DNA of 7,417 nt from CAZGGW01 sp964525365 (GTDB lineage: Bacteria; Bacillota_I; Bacilli_A; RF39; UBA660): the NCBI GenBank assembly GCA_964525365.1, contig CAZGGW010000038.1, positions 1 to 7,417 on the forward strand. Direction: 5' to 3'. This document shows, piece after piece, positions 1-5,112 of this stretch (the first letter of the stretch is position 1; every line of letters begins with the position of its first letter). The position numbers and the translations under genes were made by a program. Under the pieces are notes generated by a model. That model worked only from the letters and a program-made list of their open reading frames with translations, was not told the origin of the DNA and did not search any database.

Positions 1-512
1 CCACTTGCTTCAGTAGAGGTGAATGCATTTTTTGAAACTTGCATTGTAATAGTAGAAGCTCCTCCAGCACCACCATTTCCTAAAACTTGTTGTAATGAAG
101 CTTTTAAAAATCTAGGAAAGTCAAATCCATTATGTTGAAAAAATCTTGAATCTTCTGTTGCAATTATTGCATCTATCAATACATCTGATAACTCATCGTA
201 TGTGATTTTCTCTCTTTTTTCTACTCCTAATGTAGCAATCAATTCTCCTGAAGCATCATAAACTAAAGTTGCTTCTTTGTTATATAATTCATCCGGATTA
301 AAATCAGGAGCATTTTTTACAATATAATATGAAAAACCTATTATTCCTAAAAAACATATGATCGCAAATATGGTAATTAGTATTAATAATATATTACCGA
401 TTTTCTTACCAATTTTTCTTGATTTTTTTTCTTTAATCTTTTTAATTTTTGGTTTCTTATTATTCTTTTCAACTGTTTTTGTTTTATTTCCTTTTTTAAT
501 AATTTTTTTCAT
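1..512 (-). CDS. ponA: Class A penicillin-binding protein (PBP1/PonA-like), N-terminal part, runs off the left edge
   Basis: Bifunctional peptidoglycan synthase: the glycosyltransferase domain polymerises lipid II outside the membrane and a C-terminal transpeptidase (beyond the window) cross-links stem peptides. About 170 codons are visible. Residues 1-39 are a very Lys-rich cytoplasmic tail, residues 40-63 form one hydrophobic membrane anchor (ILLILITIFAIICFLGIIGF), and the GT51 domain follows. GT51 motif I is IATEDSRFFQHNGFD, with E120 as the expected catalytic glutamate. Motif II is GGASTITMQVSKN (150-162), with Met where QQ is common. The start ATG (512-510) overlaps the upstream recU stop as ATGA and is preceded by GGAGG near 520-524. 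The recU-ponA operon is a classic Bacillota arrangement, which supports PonA. The gene is truncated only by the window edge, and the exact paralogue cannot be decided without the transpeptidase half. Confidence 0.93.
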   Translation of the reverse strand, partial: MKKIIKKGNKTKTVEKNNKKPKIKKIKEKKSRKIGKKIGNILLILITIFAIICFLGIIGFSYYIVKNAPDFNPDELYNKEATLVYDASGELIATLGVEKREKITYDELSDVLIDAIIATEDSRFFQHNGFDFPRFLKASLQQVLGNGGAGGASTITMQVSKNAFTSTEAS

Positions 513-1045
513 TTATTTTCCTCCATAAAATATGCTTTATCGACTGCGTCTAAATAATCTATTTTTGGTAAATAAGAATCTCTTATTTTGTAACATTTTT
601 CCATAATGTAAACCATTTCTATTGATTTCTTTGTATTACTATTTATATATTGAATTAAATCTTCTCCTTTTAACAAATAAAAGTTGTTGTTCATTGATAT
701 TATTAAAAATGTAATTCCACCGTGTCTTATTATATTTTTAATATGTTCGATTTGATGAGATTTTATATTTGATAATGGAAATGACGTTTTACTTTTACAT
801 TCCTTAGCATCGAACTCAATATATTTTCCCTTATATATTCCAACGTAGTCTAGTGTCGAAATATTTGCGAATACCGCTTTGTTAATCACCGTGCTTTGTC
901 TAGTAGGGTAGCTTACATTTAAAACTTTAATAGGTGTAGGCTTTTTATAAATTATTGCTGTATCTTTACTTAAATAAAATGTATTTGAATCGTTTATTAA
1001 ATTTTCTAAATACATGCCTCTATTCTTGTATTTGATGTTATTCAC
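509..1045 (-). CDS. recU: Holliday junction resolvase RecU
   Basis: RecU is a dimeric, metal-dependent endonuclease that cuts Holliday junctions in recombination and chromosome segregation in Bacillota. The 178 residues carry family signatures in order: NRGMYLENLIN (8-18), YKKPTPIKVLNVSYP (33-47), STLDYVGIYKGKYIEFDAKE (63-82) and KTSFPLSNIKSHQIEH (86-101). Recalling the B. subtilis protein (D88, E101, K103), the active site corresponds to D66, D79 and K81, so the middle acid is Asp instead of Glu. The start is GTG at 1045, six bases downstream of AAGAGG. The nearest ATG (1047-1045) is out of frame. The protein lacks the roughly 20-residue N-terminal arm of the Bacillus enzyme. Its TGA stop overlaps the PBP start, so the two genes are translationally coupled. 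Confidence 0.95.
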   Translation of the reverse strand: MNNIKYKNRGMYLENLINDSNTFYLSKDTAIIYKKPTPIKVLNVSYPTRQSTVINKAVFANISTLDYVGIYKGKYIEFDAKECKSKTSFPLSNIKSHQIEHIKNIIRHGGITFLIISMNNNFYLLKGEDLIQYINSNTKKSIEMVYIMEKCYKIRDSYLPKIDYLDAVDKAYFMEENK

Positions 1046-1061
1046 ATTCCACCTCTTATTA

Positions 1062-1090
1062 ATTATATATTATTTTTTGTCTTTTTTCCA
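1062..1090 (-). promoter_or_regulatory. Sigma-A-type promoter of recU-ponA
   Basis: On the minus strand TGGAAA (1090-1085, 4/6 to TTGACA) is followed by a 17-base spacer and a perfect TATAAT (1067-1062). The predicted transcript start near 1056 lies at the beginning of the Shine-Dalgarno AAGAGG, so the leader would be only about 10 bases. Confidence 0.55.
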
Positions 1091-1129
1091 TTATTTTGTA
1101 AAATTCTTCTATATTTTTCATAAAATTTA

Positions 1130-1138
1130 TGATAGAAT
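1130..1138 (+). promoter_or_regulatory. Extended -10 promoter of rpsB-tsf
   Basis: TGATAGAAT is an extended -10 element (TGn plus TAGAAT, 5/6 to TATAAT). An overlapping TATGAT (1128-1133) is an alternative hexamer. No good -35 box lies 16-18 bases upstream, which is tolerated in extended -10 promoters. The predicted start near 1145 gives a leader of about 100 bases before rpsB, which is long compared with the other genes here. Confidence 0.45.
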
Positions 1139-1144
1139 ACATAC

Positions 1145-1247
1145 GTGCTTTAAGAACACACACATATATTGATTTACATCTCTAGTGCCTGAATAGGTGT
1201 GTATGTAAAAAAGATGTATATGGATGAAATAACAAAGGAGGAAGAAA
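1145..1247 (+). promoter_or_regulatory. rpsB leader with possible pseudoknot (candidate autoregulatory site)
   Basis: The untranslated leader contains ACACAC (within 1156-1163) complementary to GTGTGT (1197-1202), and TACATCT (1175-1181) perfectly complementary to AGATGTA (1212-1218). In the order A1-B1-A2-B2 the two pairings cross, so they would form an H-type pseudoknot just upstream of the ribosome binding site AAAGGAGG (1234-1241). Ribosomal protein S2 is known to repress its own rpsB-tsf mRNA in gamma-proteobacteria; applying that here is inference. I do not recognise a named family. Confidence 0.35.
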
Positions 1248-2251
1248 ATGGCAGTAATTGCTAAAAGTTATTTATTAGAAGCAGGGTCTCATTTCGGTCA
1301 TCAAACAAAGAGATGGAATCCTAAAATGAAGGAGTATATTTTTACTTCAAGAGATGATATTTATATTATTGATCTTGAGAAAACAGTTGGTTTAATTGAA
1401 GAAGCTTACGCAACATTACTTAAAGCATGTGAAAATGGTGGTAAGGTTTTATTTGTTGGAACCAAAAAACAAGCTCAAGAAGCAAGCATCGAAGAAGCTA
1501 CAAGATGTAAAAGTTATTATGTAACTGAACGTTGGTTAGGAGGAACGTTAACAAACTTTAAGACAATTAGAGATAGAGTTAAAAGAATGATTCAAATTGA
1601 AGAGATGGAAAAATCTGGGAAGTTTGAATTATTACCTAAAAAAGAAGTATCAAAAATAANNNNNNNNNNNNNNNNNNNNNNNNNNNNNNNNNNNNNNNNN
1701 NNNNNNNNNGAATAGAAATCAACGCTATTAGAGAAGCAAGAAGACTTAAAATACCAGTATTTGGTATAGTAGATACTAATTGTGATCCAGATGATGTTGA
1801 TTATGTAATACCTGCGAATGATGATGCAGTTAGAAGTGTAAAGGTAGTACTTGGTGTACTTGCTAATGCAGTATGCGAAGCTAATGGACTTCCACTTGAT
1901 GATTATGTTTCGGAAGATGAGTTAGTTAAAGCTAAAAAGGCAATAAAAGAAGAAAAAATTGAAGTTATAACTAAAGAAATAGAAGAAATTGTGGAAGAAA
2001 AGCCAATTCAAAAAGAAGAAATTAAAGAAACCAAAAAAGTTGCTAAAAAAGAAGTAGTTAAAGAAGAAAAAAAGAAGGAAAAAGCAGTAACTAAAAAGGA
2101 AAGTGTAAAAAAAGCAACTCCTAAGAAAAAGGAAGAAAAACTTGATTATTCTTCAATGACTGTAGCTGAACTTAAGAAAATTGCAAAGGAAAAAGATATT
2201 AAAGGTTATAGCACTATGAAAAAAGATGAATTAGTTAAGGCTTTAAGTTAA
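1248..2251 (+). CDS. rpsB: 30S ribosomal protein S2 with a Rho_N-like C-terminal extension; assembly gap inside the gene
   Basis: S2 is a late-assembling small-subunit protein that helps recruit S1 and mRNA. The start ATG follows a perfect AAAGGAGG by six bases. Before the gap, S2 signatures are clear: LLEAGSHFGHQTKRWNPKMK, VLFVGTKKQAQ, ERWLGGTLTNF and LPKKEVSK. After the gap, IEINAIREARRLKIPVFGIV, DTNCDPDDVDYVIPANDDA and SVKVVLGVLANAV continue the same protein in another nominal frame. The shift exists only because 50 N is not a multiple of three; I read one intact gene. After about residue 230 a Lys/Glu-rich linker leads into a final helical motif, SSMTVAELKKIAKEKDIKGY and onward, resembling the Rho_N/SAP-like fold. 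With a realistic gap the protein would be near 345 residues, against 230-260 usually. The stretch from 1991 is not a separate gene: its first codon is an internal GTG without a ribosome binding site. Confidence 0.95.
1660..1709. other. Assembly gap of 50 N inside rpsB
   Basis: Fifty undetermined bases. The incomplete codons on each side (aNN and NGA) require a missing length divisible by three if rpsB is intact. Aligned from memory to B. subtilis S2, about 30 residues are missing, or roughly 87 bases, so 50 is a placeholder. Confidence 0.97.
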
Positions 2252-2260
2252 GGAGTTTAT

Positions 2261-3136
2261 ATGGACATTAGTGCAAGTAAAGTAAAAGAATTAAGAGATA
2301 TGACTGGTGCTGGAATGCTTGATTGTAAAAAAGCATTAGTAGAATCAAATGGAGATATCAACGCAGCAGTTGATTATTTAAGAGAAAAGGGTATTTCGAA
2401 AGCAGCTAAGAAAGCAGATAGAATTGCTGCAGAAGGATTATCAAATATATTTATTAATGGAAACAAAGCTGTGTTAGTAGAAGTAAACTGTGAAACGGAT
2501 TTTGTTGCTAAAAATAATGATTTTAAGAATTTAGTAGATATTATCGGAAACGCTATTTTAAATAGTGAAGTTACTACACTTGAAGAAGCGTTGAAGTTAA
2601 ATACTGAGACGGGTACTCTTGAAGAATTAATAGTAAACTTAACAGCAAAAATAGGAGAAAAACTTTCTTTTAGAAGAATGGAAGTAGTAATTAAAGATAA
2701 TGATTCTGTATTCGGAAGTTATTTACATATGGGTGGTAAAATTTCTTCATTAGTAGTAATAAAGAGAAGCAATGAGGAAATAGCGAAAGATATCGCAATG
2801 CAAAGTGCTGCGATGAGACCGTTATATATGAATATTGATTCAGTTCCTGCAGAAGCAGTAGAACATGAAAAAGGTATAATAACTGAACAAATAAAAGAAG
2901 AAGGAAAAAAACTAGAGTTTGCTGATAAAATTATTGAGGGAAGACTTAACAAGTTTTACGAAGAAGTTTGTTTAGTAAATCAAAAGTTTATTAAAGATCA
3001 AGATAAAACAGTTGAAAGTTATTTAAAAGAAAATAACTCTGAAGTAACTAGTATGGTAAGATATGAGGTTGGCGAAGGAATGGAAAAAAGAAATGATGAC
3101 TTTGCCGCAGAAGTTGCTAGTCAGTTAAAAGGCTAA
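2261..3136 (+). CDS. tsf: Translation elongation factor Ts
   Basis: EF-Ts is the cytosolic guanine-nucleotide exchange factor that regenerates EF-Tu-GTP. The 291 residues are the normal length. The N-terminal UBA-like helices (1-55, VKELRDMTGAGMLDCKKAL) are followed by the hallmark CETDFVAKN (77-85), whose TDFV (79-82) contacts EF-Tu. The core continues with YLHMGGKISSLVV (154-166), IAMQSAAMRPLYM (178-190) and the C-terminal VCLVNQKFIKDQDKTV (236-251). The start ATG lies nine bases after the rpsB stop. The Shine-Dalgarno TAAGGAG (2249-2255) includes that stop codon, so the two genes are tightly coupled in the conserved rpsB-tsf operon. Nothing in the protein is unusual. Confidence 0.98.
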   Translation: MDISASKVKELRDMTGAGMLDCKKALVESNGDINAAVDYLREKGISKAAKKADRIAAEGLSNIFINGNKAVLVEVNCETDFVAKNNDFKNLVDIIGNAILNSEVTTLEEALKLNTETGTLEELIVNLTAKIGEKLSFRRMEVVIKDNDSVFGSYLHMGGKISSLVVIKRSNEEIAKDIAMQSAAMRPLYMNIDSVPAEAVEHEKGIITEQIKEEGKKLEFADKIIEGRLNKFYEEVCLVNQKFIKDQDKTVESYLKENNSEVTSMVRYEVGEGMEKRNDDFAAEVASQLKG

Positions 3137-3152
3137 TAAAAACAAAATCAAA

Positions 3153-3180
3153 AAAAGGAATGTAAATTTACATTCCTTTT
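3153..3180. terminator. Bidirectional intrinsic terminator between tsf and the convergent lemA-like gene
   Basis: A perfect 28-base palindrome with arms AAAAGGAATGTAAA and TTTACATTCCTTTT. For the plus strand the 3' arm ends in TTTT. For the minus strand it is followed by a longer T-run (complement of A3150-3156). The minus-strand gene stop (TAA, 3181-3179) overlaps its edge by two bases, so one element serves both transcripts. Confidence 0.85.
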
Positions 3181-3721
3181 AAAATTCGTCTTTTTCTATT
3201 TCTTCACCAGAGTAAATACCTTTTATTTTATAGTGTTTTATCTTTGAAATTAAATTATATGGGAATTTATTAATTAAGTTGTTATATACACTTGTGTATT
3301 TATTATAAAATGTTCTTAATGATACTAAATCAATATCAATTGTTTCTAAATCTTTTAATATAGAAGCAAAACTTTTAACTTTTATAAGTGAAGAATCATC
3401 ATCATTGATTTCAAAAACTTTATTTTTACTTTCAGTAAGTAAATTATCCAAATCAAAGTTATTAATGGCTGATTTATTTATACCTTTCAATTGTTCAAAT
3501 ATCTTACTATCTATTTTTAATTCTCTTTCTATTATTTTAATAGCTCTAATTATTAAATGATATTTATTATTTAAGTTTTCTACTAATCTTTTATCAGATT
3601 CATTTACTTTATATAATAATTCTAATATTTTTTGATGATTTATTACAAATGACATGCAAATTATACAGAATAGAAATATAAAAACACATATACTAGAAAA
3701 TATTATCATACTTTGTTCCAT
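3179..3721 (-). CDS. LemA-like membrane protein
   Basis: The protein has 180 residues, close to the usual LemA length. Residues 5-27 form one hydrophobic N-terminal segment (MIIFSSICVFIFLFCIICMS) that would anchor a helical domain to the membrane. LemA resemblance lies in LNNKYHLIIRAIKII (50-64, the usual RYDLIPNLV region) and in LVSLRTFYNKYTSVYNNLIN followed by KFPYNLISKI (132-161), which matches the family's RxxYNxxVxxYNxxIxxFPxNLIA pattern. The middle is poorly conserved. The family's role is unclear; it is linked in some bacteria to envelope stress. A GTG at 3730 extends the frame by three codons, but it abuts AGGAAG (3735-3730). That Shine-Dalgarno sits eight bases before ATG 3721, so I choose the ATG. 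The gene lies downstream of gerQ on the same strand and is convergent with tsf. Confidence 0.72.
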   Translation of the reverse strand: MEQSMIIFSSICVFIFLFCIICMSFVINHQKILELLYKVNESDKRLVENLNNKYHLIIRAIKIIERELKIDSKIFEQLKGINKSAINNFDLDNLLTESKNKVFEINDDDSSLIKVKSFASILKDLETIDIDLVSLRTFYNKYTSVYNNLINKFPYNLISKIKHYKIKGIYSGEEIEKDEF

Positions 3722-3743
3722 TTGAATCACTTCCTATATTAAA

Positions 3744-3752
3744 ATTATAACA
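3744..3752 (-). promoter_or_regulatory. Extended -10 promoter of the lemA-like gene
   Basis: On the minus strand TGTTATAAT is a perfect extended -10. No convincing -35 is visible. The predicted start near 3737 leaves a leader of about 16 bases beginning at the Shine-Dalgarno AGGAAG. Confidence 0.5.
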
Positions 3753-3755
3753 AAA

Positions 3756-3776
3756 ATAAAAGGACTTTTATAGTCC
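3756..3776 (-). terminator. Weak intrinsic terminator overlapping the end of gerQ
   Basis: On the minus strand GGACT (3776-3772) pairs with AGTCC (3766-3762), and the gerQ TAA stop lies in the five-base loop. TTTTATTTTTG follows. The stem is only five base pairs, so read-through into the lemA-like gene 46 bases further on is likely. Confidence 0.5.
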
Positions 3777-4094
3777 AAAGTTTAATTTTTCATCAAATTC
3801 TACATAATCTATATAAATAAGAGGAATTAAATACCATTTACCAGTACTAGGATCGTTCATTATTAAGTGATCTCTTCCAGCATCTTCAATAGTTCCAGTA
3901 AAAACTTTGTCTCTCCACTCAACAGAATCAGAATATGATACATATGCTGTTGCCTTTTTACCTTTATTTTTTCTTAATATGTTTTCGATATAACTTTGCT
4001 CATTTTGTATTTCGTTGGGCATATAATTTTCTACTTGACGAGGTTTTTGCTCATCAAAATTAAAAACTGGAGTTTTGTAATAAGTTCCATTCAT
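3768..4094 (-). CDS. gerQ: GerQ-like spore coat protein
   Basis: GerQ is an inner-coat protein that holds the cortex hydrolase CwlJ in the B. subtilis spore and is needed for Ca-DPA-triggered germination. The diagnostic core is clear in this 108-residue protein: EQSYIENILRKNKGK (32-46), KVFTGTIEDAGRDHLIMNDP (63-82) and YLIPLIYIDYVEFDE (88-102). The N-terminal region is only about 30 residues, much shorter than in the 181-residue Bacillus protein, so the transglutaminase-target tail seen there appears reduced. The start ATG follows AAAGGATG by about seven bases. The gene is divergent from pduL and upstream of the lemA-like gene. Family assignment is firm. A role in spores is inferred, and no other sporulation gene lies in this window. 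Confidence 0.88.
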   Translation of the reverse strand: MNGTYYKTPVFNFDEQKPRQVENYMPNEIQNEQSYIENILRKNKGKKATAYVSYSDSVEWRDKVFTGTIEDAGRDHLIMNDPSTGKWYLIPLIYIDYVEFDEKLNFGL

Positions 4095-4114
4095 GTTTTC
4101 ACATCCTTTTGATT

Positions 4115-4123
4115 TATTATATG
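4115..4123 (-). promoter_or_regulatory. Candidate gerQ promoter -10 region
   Basis: On the minus strand CATATAATA contains TATAAT (4121-4116), a sigma-A -10. It also fits CATAnnnTA, the -10 pattern of the mother-cell factors SigE and SigK. No clear -35 for either class is visible, so the controlling sigma factor is undecided. Confidence 0.35.
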
Positions 4124-4152
4124 AATAATATTTTAAAAAATGATGAATTTAA

Positions 4153-4161
4153 TGATATAAT
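4153..4161 (+). promoter_or_regulatory. Extended -10 promoter of pduL
   Basis: TGATATAAT is a perfect extended -10. The -35 region is a poor AT tract. The predicted start near 4168 falls inside the Shine-Dalgarno AGGAG (4167-4171), five bases before the ATG. The mRNA would have almost no leader. Confidence 0.55.
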
Positions 4162-4176
4162 GTAATAGGAGTAATT

Positions 4177-4737
4177 ATGAAAATAAAAGTAGGAATAAGT
4201 AATAGACATGCTCATTTGACAAGAGAAACATGTGATATATTGTTTGGTAAGGGATATGAATTGACTGAAAAAAGGAAATTAACTCAATTAGGTGAATTTG
4301 CATCTAATGAACAAATTAGTATAAAAGGTTCAAAAGGACTAATTGATTATGTGAGAATAGTGGGGGTATTGCGTCCATATACACAAGTGGAGGTTTTAAG
4401 AAGTGACGCAATAACGTTGAGAATAATCCCACCAGTAACAGATAGTGGAAATCTCACTGAAGCAGTACCATTAACTTTGATAGGACCTCAAGGATCTGTT
4501 ACACTTGATAAAGTATGTATAATACCAAGAATGCACATACATATGAGCAAAGATGATTTGATTGCATTTAATAGACAACCGGGAGAAATGGTAAGTGTAA
4601 AGACAAAAGAAAATAAAATTATACCCAATATAATAATAAAATCAGATATAACGTGTGCTTTGGAATTTCATTTAGATAAAGAAGAAGCATTACAGTATAA
4701 CTTACAAATAGGGGATGAAGTAGAAATAATTGATTAA
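4177..4737 (+). CDS. pduL: PduL-type phosphate acyltransferase (phosphotransacylase)
   Basis: PduL interconverts acyl-CoA plus phosphate with acyl phosphate plus CoA. With acetate kinase it can replace Pta for ATP-yielding acetate or propionate formation. The 186 residues cover both beta-barrel PduL repeats. Likely zinc ligands by family comparison are H11 and H13 in VGISNRHAHL, E72 in TQVEV, H120 and H122 in RMHIHMS, and H165 in EFHLDKEEA. R66 in GVLRPYTQ corresponds to the phosphate-binding arginine. The protein starts directly at the first core strand, so the N-terminal peptide that targets some PduL proteins into microcompartments is missing. No shell-protein gene is nearby, so I infer a cytosolic housekeeping enzyme. 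AGGAG (4167-4171) supports the chosen ATG. No terminator separates the gene from the RNA promoter downstream. Confidence 0.92.
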   Translation: MKIKVGISNRHAHLTRETCDILFGKGYELTEKRKLTQLGEFASNEQISIKGSKGLIDYVRIVGVLRPYTQVEVLRSDAITLRIIPPVTDSGNLTEAVPLTLIGPQGSVTLDKVCIIPRMHIHMSKDDLIAFNRQPGEMVSVKTKENKIIPNIIIKSDITCALEFHLDKEEALQYNLQIGDEVEIID

Positions 4738-4739
4738 AA

Positions 4740-4749
4740 ATGTATACAT
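4740..4749. repeat. Small palindrome ATGTATACAT before the structured-RNA promoter
   Basis: A perfect 10-base palindrome three bases after the pduL stop and 12 bases before the TTGACA box of the next promoter. It is followed by an A-run, not a T-run, so it is not a plus-strand terminator. It could be a regulator site or chance in AT-rich DNA. Confidence 0.25.
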
Positions 4750-4761
4750 CAAAAAAAATAA

Positions 4762-4790
4762 TTGACAAGCGATAATATTTCGTTTATTAT
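4762..4790 (+). promoter_or_regulatory. Consensus sigma-A promoter of the structured RNA
   Basis: TTGACA (4762-4767), a 17-base spacer and TATTAT (4785-4790). This is the only promoter in the window with a perfect -35 box. The predicted start is A4797, one base before the first hairpin. Confidence 0.8.
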
Positions 4791-4812
4791 TGAGGTACAT
4801 AGTAGAAATACT

Positions 4813-4869
4813 ATGCGAATCATCTTTACGAATTTAAAAGTGAAGGTGTATTCAACCAAAACCCCCTGA
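4813..4869 (+). other. Possible leader peptide ORF, 18 codons, ending Pro-stop
   Basis: ATG at 4813 opens MRIIFTNLKVKVYSTKTP, and its TGA lies inside the CCCCCTGAAG motif one base before the terminator stem. There is no good ribosome binding site: GAGG at 4792-4795 lies upstream of the predicted transcript start, and the ATG is inside hairpin 1. It is recorded because a similar short ORF ends the same way near the right edge. Confidence 0.22.
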
Positions 4870-4870
4870 A

Positions 4871-4893
4871 GAGGCCGAAAGGCCTCATTTTTT
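4871..4893 (+). terminator. Intrinsic terminator of the structured RNA
   Basis: Six G-C-rich pairs GAGGCC/GGCCTC around a GAAA tetraloop, then A and six T. This is the strongest terminator in the window. It also stops any read-through from pduL. Confidence 0.92.
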
Positions 4894-4952
4894 GTATGAT
4901 TATGCAGAAAAACAAGCAAATAATACGATTTTTAGGTAAGATATTACAACGC

Positions 4953-5008
4953 TAGATACTATTTAGATACTGTGTTTTTGTATTTAAAACAGTATCTAAT
5001 TTTTATTT
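4953..5008 (+). terminator. AGATACT repeat hairpin and T-tract upstream of the NTase operon
   Basis: Two direct AGATACT copies (4954-4960, 4965-4971) precede an inverted AGTATCT (4991-4997). TTAGATACTG (4963-4972) pairs perfectly over ten bases with CAGTATCTAA (4990-4999), with TTTT/AAAA continuing inside, and TTTTTATTT follows. It has the form of an intrinsic terminator. The first AGATACT copy offers an alternative partner for the 3' arm. The same 20-base double motif recurs after the operon. Confidence 0.65.
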
Positions 5009-5080
5009 AAGTCTTATAAATACTTGAAATTATTAAGTTTAAAATATTTTCGCTCTCTTCGGTGCGTTGGGGATGAAATG
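5009..5080. other. Noncoding stretch with a GC-rich patch
   Basis: Between the AGATACT hairpin and the NTase promoter lies AT-rich DNA interrupted by a conspicuously GC-rich patch (5051-5073, beginning CGCTCTCTTCGGTGCG). CGC and GCG could close a short, weak hairpin. I see no gene. It could be an operator, or a trace of a junction. Confidence 0.3.
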
Positions 5081-5089
5081 TGGTATAAT
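5081..5089 (+). promoter_or_regulatory. Extended -10 promoter of the NTase-GNAT operon
   Basis: TGGTATAAT is a perfect extended -10. The -35 position is GC-rich and matches no consensus. The predicted start near 5096 gives a leader of about 17 bases to ATG 5113. It also lies almost on the upstream ATG 5098, which argues against that start. Confidence 0.6.
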
Positions 5090-5112
5090 TATATCGAATG
5101 GAAGTGATTTCA

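Larger units (their letters stand above)
4797..4893 (+). ncRNA. Unidentified structured RNA of about 97 nt (small RNA or attenuator leader)
   Basis: Three hairpins follow the promoter. Hairpin 1 is CATAGTA-GAAA-TACTATG (4798-4815), a seven-base-pair stem with a GNRA tetraloop. Hairpin 2 pairs GAATCATCTTTAC (4817-4829) with GTGAAGGTG-T-ATTC (4840-4853): 13 pairs including two G-U, with one bulged T and a ten-base loop. A single-stranded, C-rich linker (4854-4870, AACCAAAACCCCCTGAA) leads to the terminator GAGGCC-GAAA-GGCCTC plus six T. I recognise no riboswitch, T-box, 6S, SRP or tmRNA signature. It could be a trans-acting small RNA with a C-rich seed. It could also be a leader whose short frame (4813-4869) controls termination ahead of the NTase-GNAT operon. 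Confidence 0.6.

Noticed and set aside
1991..2251. 86-residue Lys/Glu-rich ORF as a separate gene
   Set aside because: It is the in-frame C-terminus of rpsB beyond the assembly gap; it begins at an internal GTG with no ribosome binding site.
2719..2952. 77-residue minus-strand ORF
   Set aside because: Antisense shadow inside tsf with no ribosome binding site; low-complexity hydrophobic translation.
4177..4737. Microcompartment (pdu/eut) locus around pduL
   Set aside because: The protein lacks the N-terminal targeting peptide and no shell or diol-dehydratase gene is in the window.
4740..4893. CRISPR, tracrRNA, T-box or known riboswitch in the pduL-NTase gap
   Set aside because: No spaced repeats, no T-box TGGN antiterminator or specifier stem, and no recognised aptamer core.
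4896..4955. 19-codon ORF MIMQKNKQIIRFLGKILQR between the structured RNA and the AGATACT repeats
   Set aside because: No ribosome binding site and it starts directly after a terminator; at most a remnant. Not enough signal to call a gene or pseudogene.
5098..5112. Upstream ATG of the NTase gene (five extra codons)
   Set aside because: It would start within two bases of the predicted transcript start, and the Shine-Dalgarno GGAAG lies inside those codons and serves ATG 5113.
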